Made by a program: the position numbers and the translations under genes. Of a stretch of 64,000 bases of DNA, positions 37,325 through 45,565 are shown piece by piece. This DNA comes from Anopheles merus. Taxonomy: Eukaryota; Arthropoda; Insecta; Diptera; Culicidae. The notes under the pieces are model-generated. The model made no database searches. It was not told the DNA's origin and saw only the letters and a program-made list of their open reading frames with translations. The stretch is from positions 12,960,528 to 13,024,527 of the forward strand of contig NC_054081.1 of assembly GCF_017562075.2 (NCBI RefSeq), written 5' to 3'. The first letter of the stretch is position 1. Every line of letters begins with the position of its first letter.

Positions 37325-40300
37325 AAACGACTACTGAAACTGTTTATCTTTCCCATCATCCCCTGGCTAGTTCACCTGCCTGTCAGACCATCCGTGCACG
37401 ACCAACTTTACCACCAAAAGCATCCCGAGCGTGGAGTCGCTCGGCTCGGTCGGTTCCTCCAGTGATATTCTGATGAGTGCGGGCGAGCTGCACCGAAACG
37501 AGCCGAACCTCTGGACGGCTGGTCAACAGCACCACCAACCGCTCAACAACTACAGCCACCGGAAGTGCGCCCTGCCACAGTACATTGCCCTTTCGGCGGC
37601 CTATTCCTTTCTCTCCGTTTCGATCTTTTTGAGGTAGGAAGGGGGGAAGCGTCATTTTATTTTTAATTTCACTTACATCGTTCACTTAATGAATATTTTT
37701 CCATTTCCATCCATTTTCGCTCTACGTAGATTGCCGATACTGATCAAAACGGTGCTGGTAACGCTGATGGCGCTCGTCTACTGTCTGTTTATCGAGCTGT
37801 CGCACGCCAACATCTTCGACTGTTACGACCAGCGGGTCGAGTCGGCCATCCCGCTGCACACGATCTCGGTCGCCCGGATACTGATCTTCATGATCGCGAT
37901 CCTGGCGCACGGCCGGCAGGTCGAGTGGACGGCCCGGCTCGACTTCCTCTGGCAGCTGCAGGCGTCGCAGGAAAAGAAGGAAATGTCCGTGCTGCAGCAG
38001 TCGAACCGGCGCATCCTGTACAACCTGCTGCCGTCGCACGTGGCCGCCCACTTCCTGGACAACCAGTTCGCCCGCAGCAACATGGTAAGCCAGTCAGCGA
38101 GCGGGGGATGTTTATGGTTTTTGAAATCCAGAGATGTTACAGCTAGCAGCAGATTTTGCGCGGAATTTGCGTTTGGCGCGGCGGATTCCGCGCATTTTCA
38201 CTCTTAATTGGCACAGATTTTGCGGAATTGATAAAATGTATATTAATAATGACAAAATTGTTCGTATATGCTATGCCCTTTTTATCAGAACATTTGCGGT
38301 CCTGGAACCAATTATTTCACTTTTCATACAAATCGTATGGAAAACAGCCTCCCGCATAACGTGTTTTCCTTACAAAGAGTAAGACACTGGGACGGGTTGA
38401 TCGTTATGAGGCGTTCCACACTTTAATGTGGAAAGGTGGAAAGAATTTAAAAACGGTTGTGAGGAAAAAAATTGTGGATACGAGACATTAGCAGGATAGA
38501 TCGTTTTAGGAATTCAAAATCAAAACACACAATTTACAGGGTATTCTAGAAGTTCTTGTAGCTGTGGGACACTTTATTAACTCTTGCTTAAGCCCGCGTT
38601 AGAGTCCCAGTGAAATTGAACGTGAAATTTTGGGGTTTTCTGCTATATTTCAATAATTTTTGTTTTTCAGAATATGGCTTATCGCACACCAAAAAAAGGA
38701 TATGCAATATCCCAACTATCTAGACTATGAGGAATATTTAACTAATAAATTAAATGCAATTCTTTGTGATTCCCCGATTTGTTCACGGTGAAGAAATAAT
38801 GGTCAGCGGGGAATTACAAGGAAATGCATTTGATTAATTATTTTATCTCGTTTTATAATCTCAATAGCTAGAGAATTGGATATCCTTTCTTTTGGTGTAC
38901 GATAAGTCATATTCTGATAAACATTCAATGAAATATAGCAAAAATTCACGTTCACTTTCACGCAACGTCGTCTAAAGCGACCTTTACGTGAAATGAACTT
39001 AATGTAATAGGAATTTGACTCTATTGCAGCCTTGTTGAAAAAATCCAACAGGAATTTCAAAGAAGCCTGTCCAAAAAGAGTCCATTTTTCAACATATAAA
39101 GTTGACTTCAAATAGGAAAGAGTCAAGGAAGTGTCCCCCAACTATTTAAAAAAAAAACCCTTGGAAAAATCCTGTATTGCACTTAAGGCAAAGCAGTTAT
39201 TCAAACATCAAATATAAGTTGCTTTCGTATAGTCGCGTATTTGTAAATCTGTTTCGGAGCCTAAATGGCGGATTTCGCGATTTTTAAAATCGAGCCTTCT
39301 GTAACAGCTCTGGAAATCGTTTGTGTGATACACACCGAGCGGGCAAGGTTGTTGTGTGCGTGACGCGCGCGCGCAATATGTGTTAACCCTTTTAAGAACG
39401 GTGCTCTTCTCATTCCGGCAGGCGACCATGCGACAGGACCTGTACCACCAGAGCTACAGCAAGGTGGGCGTCATCTTCGCGAGCGTGCCGAACTTCCACG
39501 AGTTCTACACCGAGCTGGACGGGTCGAACCAGGGCGTGGAGTGTTTGCGGCTGCTGAACGAAATCATTGCCGACTTCGACGAGCTGCTGTGCGAGGAGCG
39601 GTTCCACGCGATCGACAAGATCAAAACGGTCGGCAGCACGTACATGGCGGCGGTCGGGCTGATCCCCGAGCACAAGATGCTGCCGTCCGAGCCGGGCTCG
39701 ATGCGGCGGCTCATGACGGCGCTGGTCGACTTTGTGAAGGCGATGCGCGTCACGCTGAAAAACATCAACGAAAACTCGTACAACAACTTTATGCTGCGCG
39801 TGGGCGTCAATGTGGGCCCGGTGGTGGCGGGTGTGATCGGCGCCCGGAAACCGCAGTACGACATCTGGGGCAATACGGTCAATGTGGCGTCGCGCATGGA
39901 CTCGACCGGCATACCGGGCTACACGCAGGTGACGCAGGAGGTGGTGGACAGCTTGCAGGGGTCGCACTTTGAGTTTCGGTGCCGCGGGCAGATCAAGGTG
40001 AAGGGCAAGGGCGACATGGTGACGTACTTCCTGTGCGAGCAGAACGAGCAGCATCTGTTCGCGGGCGGCATGGTGACGAACGGCCTTGCTGGCGGTGGTG
40101 GAGGCGGCGGAGGGGCTAGTAGTGTCGTGCAGCAGCAGCAGCAGCAGCAGTCGGTGGATGCGGTCGGGTCGACGGCCGTGCTGGCGATGGTCGGCGGTAC
40201 GGGTACGGGCGAGACGGGTGGAGCGATGGGAGCATCCGGTAATGCATCGTTGGGGCGCGATCGAGCTGGTGCAGCAGCGCTACACCATCAGTACATGATG

Positions 40301-41145
40301 GCGCCGAACGGAAACATGGCAGGATTAGTACAACAACAGCAGCAGCAGCAACAACAGCTCGGATCAAACTTTCACATGAAGCAACGCATGGAGATGGAAG
40401 CGGCAACGGGCAAGAACGGTCGCTGGCAGCACGATGGCGGCAGCTACAGCAGCAAGAAGGAAAGCTACAACTTTCTCGAAAGCCCCAATCTGCTACACCA
40501 GCAGCAGCAGCAGCAACAGCAACAACAAATGGTGCAAAATCAGCAGCTCCAGATGAAACATCTGCACAATCAGGGACAGGCGTCGAAAAACTCGATGCAA
40601 TCCTTCCACTACCCCCAGTCGTACTCAAACCCCGCTCAAGCAGCACAACCGCAACAGCAGGTGAAGGGCGGCGTGTACAAGCAGCACAACAACATCAACA
40701 ACAATCACATCCTGAGCAGCAGTGGCTTCCACCACGGGCTGGAGAACTACGGCAAGCGCAACTACGACTACCACCATCACGGGCAGCCGGGGACGGCAGC
40801 AGTAGCACACAAGCAGCAGGAGCAGCCGACGTCGTCGCACGGTGTGCAGCTGCCCGCGACGAGCTACAACATACGCGAGAACTTCAACATCATCGAAAAC
40901 CCGAACGTGACCGATCTGGACGAGAACAACTTCAACCACCATCAGCAGCTGTTGCCGCTCGGGCGCGACCATCTTAACAATGGGCACAAAATACGCAACC
41001 ATCACCACCAGCAGCAGCAGCAGGAACACCACAACTCGAACAATCGGGGCCTATATGCAACCGCGTCCGAAAACGAACCGCTGCTCGGCGGTGCTTCCGG
41101 TGGGAGCGGTATTATTGGGAATGCAATCATCAAACCGATACAGCA

Positions 41146-41182
<37 letters not shown>

Positions 41183-43420
41183 CACCAGATACCGATGTAC
41201 GAGCCACCGAGGTACGCGACGACGTCCTCCGTGTTTCCGCATGCGATCAGTGGACAAGGATACGCTTACGGCATGTCGCAGCCCGCCCTGGTGCGTCATC
41301 AGCACATGCAGCAGCAGCAACAGCAGCAGCACCATCACCACAGCAAGCAACAGCAGCCGGCTTACATTCATCAGCAGCAGCAGCAACAGTACAGTCATCC
41401 GAACCATCATCATCACAACCACCATCATCACCAGCAGCAGCAGCAGCAGCGCCAACAATCGGCTTCCGTGCTGAAGCAGTACATCAAACCGCTGCCCAAG
41501 CTGCCGACCGAGTACGACGAATGCCGCGAGCTGTCCTCGACCGACGATCTGAGCTCGCGGCCCCACTCCCCGTCGGTCAGCTCGTCCGACGAGAGCTACT
41601 CGAAGACGACCGAGGGAGAGGACTTTGACGGTGAGCCGCAGTCACCGCTGCCGGTGTTCGGCACGGCCGGCGGTGCGCACGCCAATGCTGCCGGCGGTGG
41701 CGGCAATCCAGCCCTGCAGTATCTCTACCCGTGCGACATACAGGTCGATCCGACCTCGCCCCCGAAGCTGAGCCCGATCGATTTCGGCAACCTGCGCGAC
41801 TTCGAGGTGACGAGCACGACGGCGGAGACGAAGTCGTCGTCCGCCCACAACAAGGGCGAATCGTGCAACAGCTTCGAGTACCACGAGAAGGGTGGCGGTG
41901 GCCCCGGGATGATGGCGGCACCAACGGCGGCGGCGGCGGCGTATCCGAAATCGCCGTTTGAGCGGGAGCTGCAGCGCCGCATGAACGAGTCCCAGTCGCG
42001 CCCGCTGCTTGCGCAGTTGTCGGTGGTTAGTGGCGGAGGCGACGGACCGAATACGGAGGATCAGCTCAAGGGTGGAGGCGCTGCGTTCGAGCAGCAGCAG
42101 CAACAGCAGCAGCAGCAGACTGCTCACGACGGCTCGCTGGAACGGGTGCGGAACGTGAACAATCTGCTCGTCGCCAAGCACCCGGGCACGCTGGAGGCGA
42201 TCAAGGAGGCAACGCGCAACAAGAATCCCTCCGAATCGAGCCACCTGTAAGTGATCGGCGCGATTTGTTTAGCGTGTCCTGGCAGTTCTTTTATGTTAAA
42301 TAATGTTTCTTCTTTTTTTTCGTTTTGCAGTCAAACATCTGATACCGAGTCGTGTGAGATCATCCACGATTATCGCAAGAGCGAGCTGAAGGGCCGAATG
42401 CAACACCAGCAGCAGCAGCAACAACAGCAGCAACAGCTTAACCAAATGCAGCACCATCGCCATCGCAACTATCACGCGACCAAGTCGACCAACGAGACGT
42501 CGTCCAACATTGAGGCGGACGAGGATATGCGCAGTGTGGGCGAGCGCCACCACTACAGCCGGCGGGAGCGCGAACTAGACCGGGCGATCGCTCGAGATCG
42601 CGACGACGAGGAGGATGACGAGGAGGAGGAAGAGGAAGATGACGTGGATGAGGAGCAGGAGGATGAGGAGGAGGAGGAGGAGGATGATGACGACGAGGAC
42701 GAAGAGGACGACGAGGACGATGAAGAGACCGGGCAGCGGAGCGGGGGTCAGCGTCGGTTGCGCGCAAACCGTCAGCAGCGTGCGCACGAGCGGCGCGAAC
42801 GATGTCTGAGCAACTCGGAGGGCACCGGGTCCGCCAACCGGAACTACATCACCGACGAGCTGAAGTACGGTGCCCAGCTGGAACGGGACGGTGGTGCTGG
42901 CAGCGGCGGTGTCGCTGCAGGGACTGCTGCCGGTGGCGGGCGGGACAACAATGGCTCATCGCACCACAACCACCAATCGCTCGACTCGAACCCGGTCGAA
43001 AGCCAGTCCGAGTGGAGCGACGACGAGTGCCGGGAGGAGGCCACTGGTAGGATGCGCTCTCTATCTATGTGCAGCCGGGATACACATTCGCTCTCACTTC
43101 TGGTTTCTCTTTCTCTCTCTCCCTCTCCCGCAGGTGGCGCCGAAAGTACCGGCTACATCACGGACGAGCCGGGGCTGGAAAACATCTCCCTGCTCAATGA
43201 GGCCGGGCTGACCGACGCGGAAGGCGCCCTGTCCGACGTGAACTCGCTGTACAACGCGCCGGACGTGGACGACACCTCGATCTCGTCCCGCGCCAGCAGC
43301 CGGCTGCTCAGCCTCGACTCGCTGAGCGGGCTGTACGACTGTGATCTGGACTCGCGCCACGAGATGGCGATCGTGAGCGCGTCGCACAAAATCACCAACA
43401 AGTTCGGCCCGGTCGGATGA
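26928..43420 (+). CDS. Ac78C: Ac78C-like (AC8-type) membrane adenylyl cyclase, whole gene, 11 main coding exons
   Basis: Makes cAMP from ATP at the plasma membrane. The spliced protein is about 2,250 residues: TM1-6 (about 37-207), C1 domain with FADIVGF and GDCYY (metal-binding Asp near 280 and 324), Gly-rich linker, TM7-12 (about 680-900), then C2 with KIKTVGSTYMA (adenine-binding Lys near 1046), QYDIWGNTVNVASRM (Asp, Asn and Arg of the active site) and KVKGKGD. About 1,050 Gln/His-rich and acidic residues follow. By recollection the core matches Drosophila Ac78C almost segment by segment; mammalian AC8 is stimulated by Ca2+/calmodulin, and fly Ac78C has been linked to sugar taste. AC8 is about 1,250 residues, so the tail is unusual. 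Exons 1-7 all have phase-0 borders, so the linker exons can be skipped without a frameshift. The start has a good context (A at -3, G at +4) after an in-frame stop. Confidence 0.93.
27145..27330. repeat. GAATC/GATTC-rich hAT-like repeat, left part
   Basis: Begins tagtgttgtgcttcatgaatc and consists of diverged inverted and direct copies of attcatgaatctt / gaatcttgaatc. A block of the same style at about 29,195-29,587 ends ...gaatcagttgttgcccatctcta, whose reverse (tagagatgggcaacaactgattc) resembles a hAT terminus. The two blocks may be halves of one element split by later insertions. No target-site duplication was found. Confidence 0.45.
27656..27955. mobile_element. Short foldback MITE, TA|CAGAGTTTTCC...CCCTG|TA
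   Basis: The left end cagagttttccgagtaaatttccaatgt matches the reverse of the right end (cagggtgttccatgtcactttcgaatgt), and TA flanks both sides. The termini resemble those of the foldbacks at 35,669 and 38,537. No coding capacity. Confidence 0.65.
27989..29062. mobile_element. GGGTAACTGTACC-ended non-autonomous DNA transposon
   Basis: The left end gggtaactgtaccagttttcggca is mirrored by the right end tgccgaaaactggtacagttaccc, a near-perfect 24-bp inverted repeat with TA at both outer borders (27,987-88 and 29,063-64). The sub-terminal motif tgccgaaaataggtac recurs many times inside on both strands (for example 28,010-28,030, 28,356-28,374, 28,810-28,870). The first seven bases of the terminus are identical to those of the element at 10,194 apart from one change. 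No transposase frame was recognised. Confidence 0.85.
29195..29590. repeat. GATTC-rich hAT-like repeat, right part
   Basis: Contains gatggatcttcagagattccagaatccttagag and, after an AT-rich middle, gattcaaagattcatttcgtctgaatgtgaatcagttgttgcccatctcta. It pairs in style with 27,145-27,330, and its reversed end has a hAT-like tagagatgggcaac. Confidence 0.4.
29940..30293 (+). CDS. Ac78C: Ac78C exon 2 (residues 68-185)
   Basis: Encodes TM2 to TM5 and their loops: NVFNTFMCLLFTVVLGLLQF, then LCYGILFFTAAFCF, FPVDTREVMAEGVWQIVFVI and MMPLQIWEAALFG. The acceptor follows a CT-rich tract (ctctctctccctttctttctgggtctttctcgttacag); the donor is cag|gtttgt. Both borders are phase 0. Confidence 0.93.
30374..31186 (+). 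CDS. Ac78C: Ac78C exon 3 (residues 186-456): TM6 and C1 catalytic domain
   Basis: TM6 (NMVIFVGVNVAGFVVNVMM) is followed by the signalling-helix segment (LDTRNCIAARLEMEDENEKL) and the cyclase C1 domain. FADIVGF and ILGDCYYC supply the two metal-binding aspartates, 44 residues apart as in the family. QFDVWSNDVTLANHMES is the C1 counterpart of the C2 DIWGNTVNVA segment. The exon ends at HRRK before gtaagc and is the most GC-rich part of the gene. Confidence 0.96.
31257..31550 (+). CDS. Ac78C: Ac78C exon 4 (residues 457-554): C1b linker
   Basis: Starts PLMLNTLGVRSALG with the conserved RKLSFRNVSNVVVQLLHTIK segment and continues VPVPFSHMATGG. It then runs into a Gly/Ser/Ala-rich stretch and ends LFLDKNARK before gtaagg. 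Both borders are phase 0. The glycine-rich part is probably a flexible linker and likely to vary between species. Confidence 0.9.
32273..32278 (+). CDS. Ac78C: Candidate 6-nt Ac78C microexon (Asp-Pro)
   Basis: Six bases, gatccg, lie between a very good acceptor (tttctcttctctttaattttag, ending 32,272) and a consensus donor (gtaagt, 32,279). They would add Asp-Pro between exons 4 and 5 without changing frame. No other exon with such strong sites on both sides was seen in this intron. The evidence is splice-site quality and phase only; a decoy pair or a recursive splice site is possible. Confidence 0.5.
32465..33530. mobile_element. hAT-type foldback element with 8-bp TSD, containing a SINE
   Basis: Begins cagtgctgcaaaatgtcactg and ends catgacattttgcagctctg. 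The 8-bp duplication aaactgct is exact at 32,457-32,464 and 33,531-33,538, diagnostic of hAT-type transposition. Each arm holds the tgcaaaatgtcactga...tcatgacaaa and gactcaaacagttggtgc motifs found in the relative at 59,774. The arms are inverted around about 33,155. A SINE occupies 32,657-32,861. No coding capacity. Confidence 0.88.
32657..32861 (-). mobile_element. SINE200-like SINE nested in the hAT foldback
   Basis: Same sequence as 21,667-21,882 with small changes: agccggtctcatggtacag head, gggttcaagcc B box and gaagaagaaga tail on the minus strand. The exact 12-bp duplication tttactgtgatc is at 32,645-32,656 and 32,862-32,873. It lies within the foldback, so it inserted after the foldback. 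205 bp long. Confidence 0.93.
34072..34254 (+). CDS. Ac78C: Ac78C exon 5 (about residues 557-617), glycine-rich linker, probable cassette
   Basis: Reads VLHLQRILHASPYPAVG, then a glycine run and GKTGTAETRVSLYDSELSGSN before gtgagg. The frame is phase 0 at both ends and fits between exons 4 and 6. Codon use and GC-rich third positions match the rest of the gene. Two acceptors in the same frame are possible: cggcag|gtg at 34,072 or ttgcag|cgc at 34,087. The segment is not one I remember as conserved, so it may be skipped in some transcripts. Confidence 0.65.
35044..35640. repeat. GATTC-rich diverged repeat in Ac78C intron 5
   Basis: Contains many copies of aagattcacgaatcc / tcttgaatattcatgaa, like the two blocks in intron 1. 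Ends could not be defined. Confidence 0.45.
35669..35929. mobile_element. 261-bp foldback MITE in Ac78C intron 5
   Basis: The two arms pair over about 110 bp: the left arm cattttccaatgtgtgctacatattgtgtcgagcacgaaaattactt...tggactggtccaatgtt is matched by the reverse of the right arm with few mismatches. It starts cagggttttac and ends aacactg. No clear target duplication. Confidence 0.8.
36203..36267. repeat. (TG)n microsatellite in Ac78C intron 5
   Basis: About 32 TG units with one GG interruption near 36,241. Confidence 0.95.
36683..36949 (+). CDS. Ac78C: Ac78C exon 6 (about residues 618-706)
   Basis: Begins NKVTDKFKRPFKKRHSSVYH and QPTNRVNKFLSQAIEARSVD, a basic segment strongly conserved in AC8/Ac78C between C1 and TM7. 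It continues LQFREKEKERQYHQDFDLGF and enters TM7 (MGCSLLLLILSAGLQ). Acceptor ctcttcctctccag, donor cag|gtaagg, phase 0 both sides. Confidence 0.95.
37020..37217 (+). CDS. Ac78C: Ac78C exon 7 (about residues 707-772): TM8-TM9
   Basis: ISALPRTLILLLLFLTAFVW and LRLAITIFTIVLLYSVGQVN encode membrane segments joined by a short basic loop (RLKWIFWDLSQSF). Donor gtg|gtaagt, phase 0. Confidence 0.94.
37232..37320. repeat. (GA)n microsatellite filling Ac78C intron 7
   Basis: An almost pure GA run of about 89 bp takes up more than half of the 153-bp intron (37,218-37,370). Confidence 0.97.
37371..37633 (+). CDS. Ac78C: Ac78C exon 8 (about residues 773-859): extracellular loop and TM10
   Basis: Starts FTCLSDHPCTTNFTTKS and ends in KCALPQYIALSAAYSFLSVS, the start of TM10. 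Two N-glycosylation sequons (NFT and NYS) lie in the loop, which carries a Ser/His/Gln-rich insertion relative to the shorter fly loop as I remember it. Donor ag|gtagga, phase 2; the split codon AG|A (Arg) is completed by exon 9. Confidence 0.93.
37730..38084 (+). CDS. Ac78C: Ac78C exon 9 (about residues 860-978): TM11-12 and start of C2
   Basis: LPILIKTVLVTLMALVYCLF and ISVARILIFMIAILAHGRQV are membrane segments; between them is SHANIFDCYDQR. It then enters the cytoplasmic DFLWQLQASQEKKEMSVLQQ helix and the ILYNLLPSHVAAHFL motif conserved at the start of C2. Ends ARSNM before gtaagc, phase 0. Confidence 0.95.
38537..39174. mobile_element. Long foldback element in Ac78C intron 9
   Basis: Starts ta|cagggtattc and ends aatcctg|ta. 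The arms of roughly 300 bp are inverted around about 38,790: gtgaacgt...tgctatatttca, cagaatatggcttatcgcac and caccaaaaaaaggatatgcaat on the left are mirrored on the right with modest divergence. TA lies at both borders. Terminal bases resemble the elements at 27,656 and 35,669. Confidence 0.85.
39422..42246 (+). CDS. Ac78C: Ac78C exon 10: C2 catalytic domain and start of Gln-rich tail
   Basis: C2 motifs in order: VGVIFASVPNFHEFYTELDG, GVECLRLLNEIIADFDELL, KIKTVGSTYMAAVGLIPEH, LRVGVNVGPVVAGVIGARKP, QYDIWGNTVNVASRMDSTG and VKGKGDMVTYFLC. The Lys, Asp, Asn and Arg that contact ATP in mammalian C2 are all present. After about residue 1190 comes a low-complexity tail with at least eight polyglutamine tracts plus His and Asn runs, interspersed with short non-repetitive segments (such as SYNIRENFNIIENPNVTDLD and LPKLPTEYDECRELSSTDDL) that look constrained. 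The donor CT|GTAAGT gives phase 2. Another in-frame acceptor, cgacag|gacctg at 39,437, would remove ATMRQ and match the fly junction better. Confidence 0.95.
42331..43420 (+). CDS. Ac78C: Ac78C exon 11: acidic tail and conserved C-terminus (87-nt optional intron inside)
   Basis: Joins in frame as L-QTSDTESCEIIHDYRKSEL. It holds a Gln run, an acidic run of about 45 Asp/Glu residues (42,600-42,735) and SNRNYITDELKYG-like and Gly-rich segments. The final block, ESTGYITDEPGLENISLLNE / GLTDAEGALSDVNSLYN / SSRASSRLLSLDSLSGLYDC, looks conserved rather than low-complexity. 43,047-43,133 is bounded by gtagga and ctctctccctctcccgcag and is 87 nt (29 codons), so it can be kept or spliced. The stop is TGA at 43,418. 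Confidence 0.9.
43047..43133 (+). other. Ac78C: In-frame optional intron (exitron-like) in Ac78C exon 11
   Basis: The donor (ccactg|gtagga) and a pyrimidine-rich acceptor (tttctctctctccctctcccgcag) flank 87 nt with no stop codon. Splicing joins EATG to GAESTGYITDE. The interior encodes a Ser/Leu-rich translation of the CT tract, which suggests that it is normally an intron. Confidence 0.6.
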
Positions 43421-43496
43421 GAGCAGCTGGAGCGCGTCCCGTCGCGGCACGGTTCCCGGCAGCCGCCGCCGCCGCCACCGACACCGCCGCCACCAC

Positions 43497-43529
<33 letters not shown>

Positions 43530-43591
43530 AGTCCGGTTCACCGTTGGGCGAAACGCTTGCGTCACCTAAAACGCCATCAAGTGCATCGTAG
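43418..43591 (+). promoter_or_regulatory. Ac78C: UGA stop with 56-codon in-frame extension (possible stop-codon readthrough)
   Basis: After TGA the same frame stays open for 56 codons to TAG at 43,589. It reads EQLERVPSRHGS, then about 20 mostly proline codons, then QSGSPLGETLASPKTPSSAS. The base after TGA is G, not the leakier C. Readthrough is known to be common in Anopheles and Drosophila. The proline part may simply reflect a CCG repeat in the 3' UTR. Confidence 0.35.
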
Positions 43592-45565
43592 AAGGGATGG
43601 CATAGATATTGCGAGGGGGAGTTGAAGCGCGAAGAGTGCAAACTGTTGTACATTAATTCTAGAGGAGCCGGTTTTTGGGGAACTGTTTAGCGCTAAGTTG
43701 TGAGCTCACGAAGGGAAGGATTTTTTCCTTTTTTTTTCTTCTTCGGATATGGATTTGGAATTGAACTAACCAAGAACAGTGAGTGAGTCGTGTAAACTCT
43801 TCCACTGCGAGGTTTTTGTCATCATCCCACTGTTTGGTTGCTTCCTGCTGCGCTTTCCGGATCCTCAACTCCAAACACATACACACACTTGCTTGCCTTA
43901 TTAGAACCTTAACTGGTTGGTGCTGCACCTCGTAGGAATCCTTTTTTGAATGTATTTCCTACACTCCCGAGTTGATTTGTTGTGCCATAGACTTTTTTTT
44001 TAATTTTTGGAACACACATTCCATCTTTCAGCTCCGTCTGTTTTTAGCGCTTACAAAATGCTTACAACAAAGAAATGAATCTCAACCTTTCCCTGCTACT
44101 AGTAGCCTTGTACCGTTGTGGCCTAACTGATTTCTTCCAATCGTTTGCTGGTTGTCTTTTTCCCTTCGTGATGGTTAAGCGCTGGATGATGGTGATGATG
44201 GGATGGAGTGTTTTCGATGCACAAAGCTATCAGAGAGATATGCCTTACGTATCTGGGCACCCGGGGATGCAGCGCGCTTCGGTGGGATGATGGCGAACTC
44301 CACGGAGGAGGAGGAGGAGGAGGTAGTAGTAGTAAGTGGTGGCTGCAAAGCGGCATATGACGTGTAATCTCAGTGATCATATGGACATTGGCGCTCCCTT
44401 TCTGACAATGATGAGATTCTCCTTTCCTTACCAAACACAAACGTTAGGATGATTCAGTGTGATACGTGAGTTCTGCAGTGGGGAAGGAGGAGGAGGTGGT
44501 GGTGGTATTAGCAGTTAGGTAGTAGCGGTACAGTTGTACAAACTAACCCGTAAGAGACAAAAAACGAGATGCAGAGAGAGAGATAGTCTCTAATGTTTAG
44601 CGTTATGTACACACCGTGCATTTCTCTTTTTTTCTATTGTTATCTTGCTATTGAACATGAATTTTTGGCGAACTTTTGAAATTCCGTTTGTATATGCGTA
44701 TACTCCTTCTCCACTCTCTCTCTTTCTCTCTGTATGCAAACACTCTGCTCCTCTCATTTGTCTTACCTTTTCTCGGTGTACATTGAACAGGACGCTCCCA
44801 GGATTACAAACGCTCTTCTCGGTGTAGCGGGGAGGGTGGTTTGTTGTAAATTATCTCCCTTCTTAGAAGTGTTGATAAATCAACTAAGCAAACTATGCTG
44901 GTGCGAGCGTCACTAAGAGACTAATGCAGTGTAGTATGTATAAATACTTATATATATATATATATATATTTATATGTTGCTATATTAGTGCGTCAGCTAT
45001 GGTGCGTATTACGGCTCGCCTTCGAGCGCGCGCAAACACGCGGAACTACTAAAATCTCATGCAAGCTTTGGACTACTAGAATTAGACTACTTAATAGGAA
45101 TGTAAAACTCACACGCACAGATTTCCCACCACAAACACACACACATACACATGCACGCATGTTTTGAGATGTGTCGCTTGGAAGCAGACTGATTGCCTTT
45201 TTCCCGATTCGGTTTCAAATTCAATCCCAACCTCCCTTTCTCGGTTTAAGAGCAAGCCGCCTGTGCACTAGCACAGCACTTCTCAAACACACCCAACGCC
45301 ACGGCGCGCGTCCCTATTTTTTGCTCATGATGAAGGGGATATGGGGATGCTGACTTTTAGGGGTGGCTGCGGCTCCATAGATTTCACTTGAAACCGGCAG
45401 CACGAGAAAGAATAATGTTTCATTTACTGTGCGAGGTTGGCGACAGGGGAGTGGACGATTGTTGTAGCATACCAAAACGCTAAACACCACAGATCGTTGG
45501 AAAAAAAAGCGCAGTTTTTGTTTTTGTAACTATTATTTATATACTTCACTGGAATAACGAATAAA
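43421..45565 (+). other. Ac78C: Probable 3' UTR of Ac78C
   Basis: No recognisable gene follows the stop. The sequence has CCG/CCA and GGA repeats, GA/CT runs and a TA run (44,949-44,970), and an AATAAA at 45,560-45,565 is the first canonical signal noticed. Further signals near 46,639 could extend the UTR. Confidence 0.4.

Noticed and set aside
42438..42787. Minus-strand Pro/Arg and Leu/Val-rich frames opposite the acidic tract
   Set aside because: Mirror of GAG/GAC repeats in exon 11.
43153..43653. Minus-strand frame with a long glycine run
   Set aside because: Reverse of the CCG repeat after the Ac78C stop and of exon 11.
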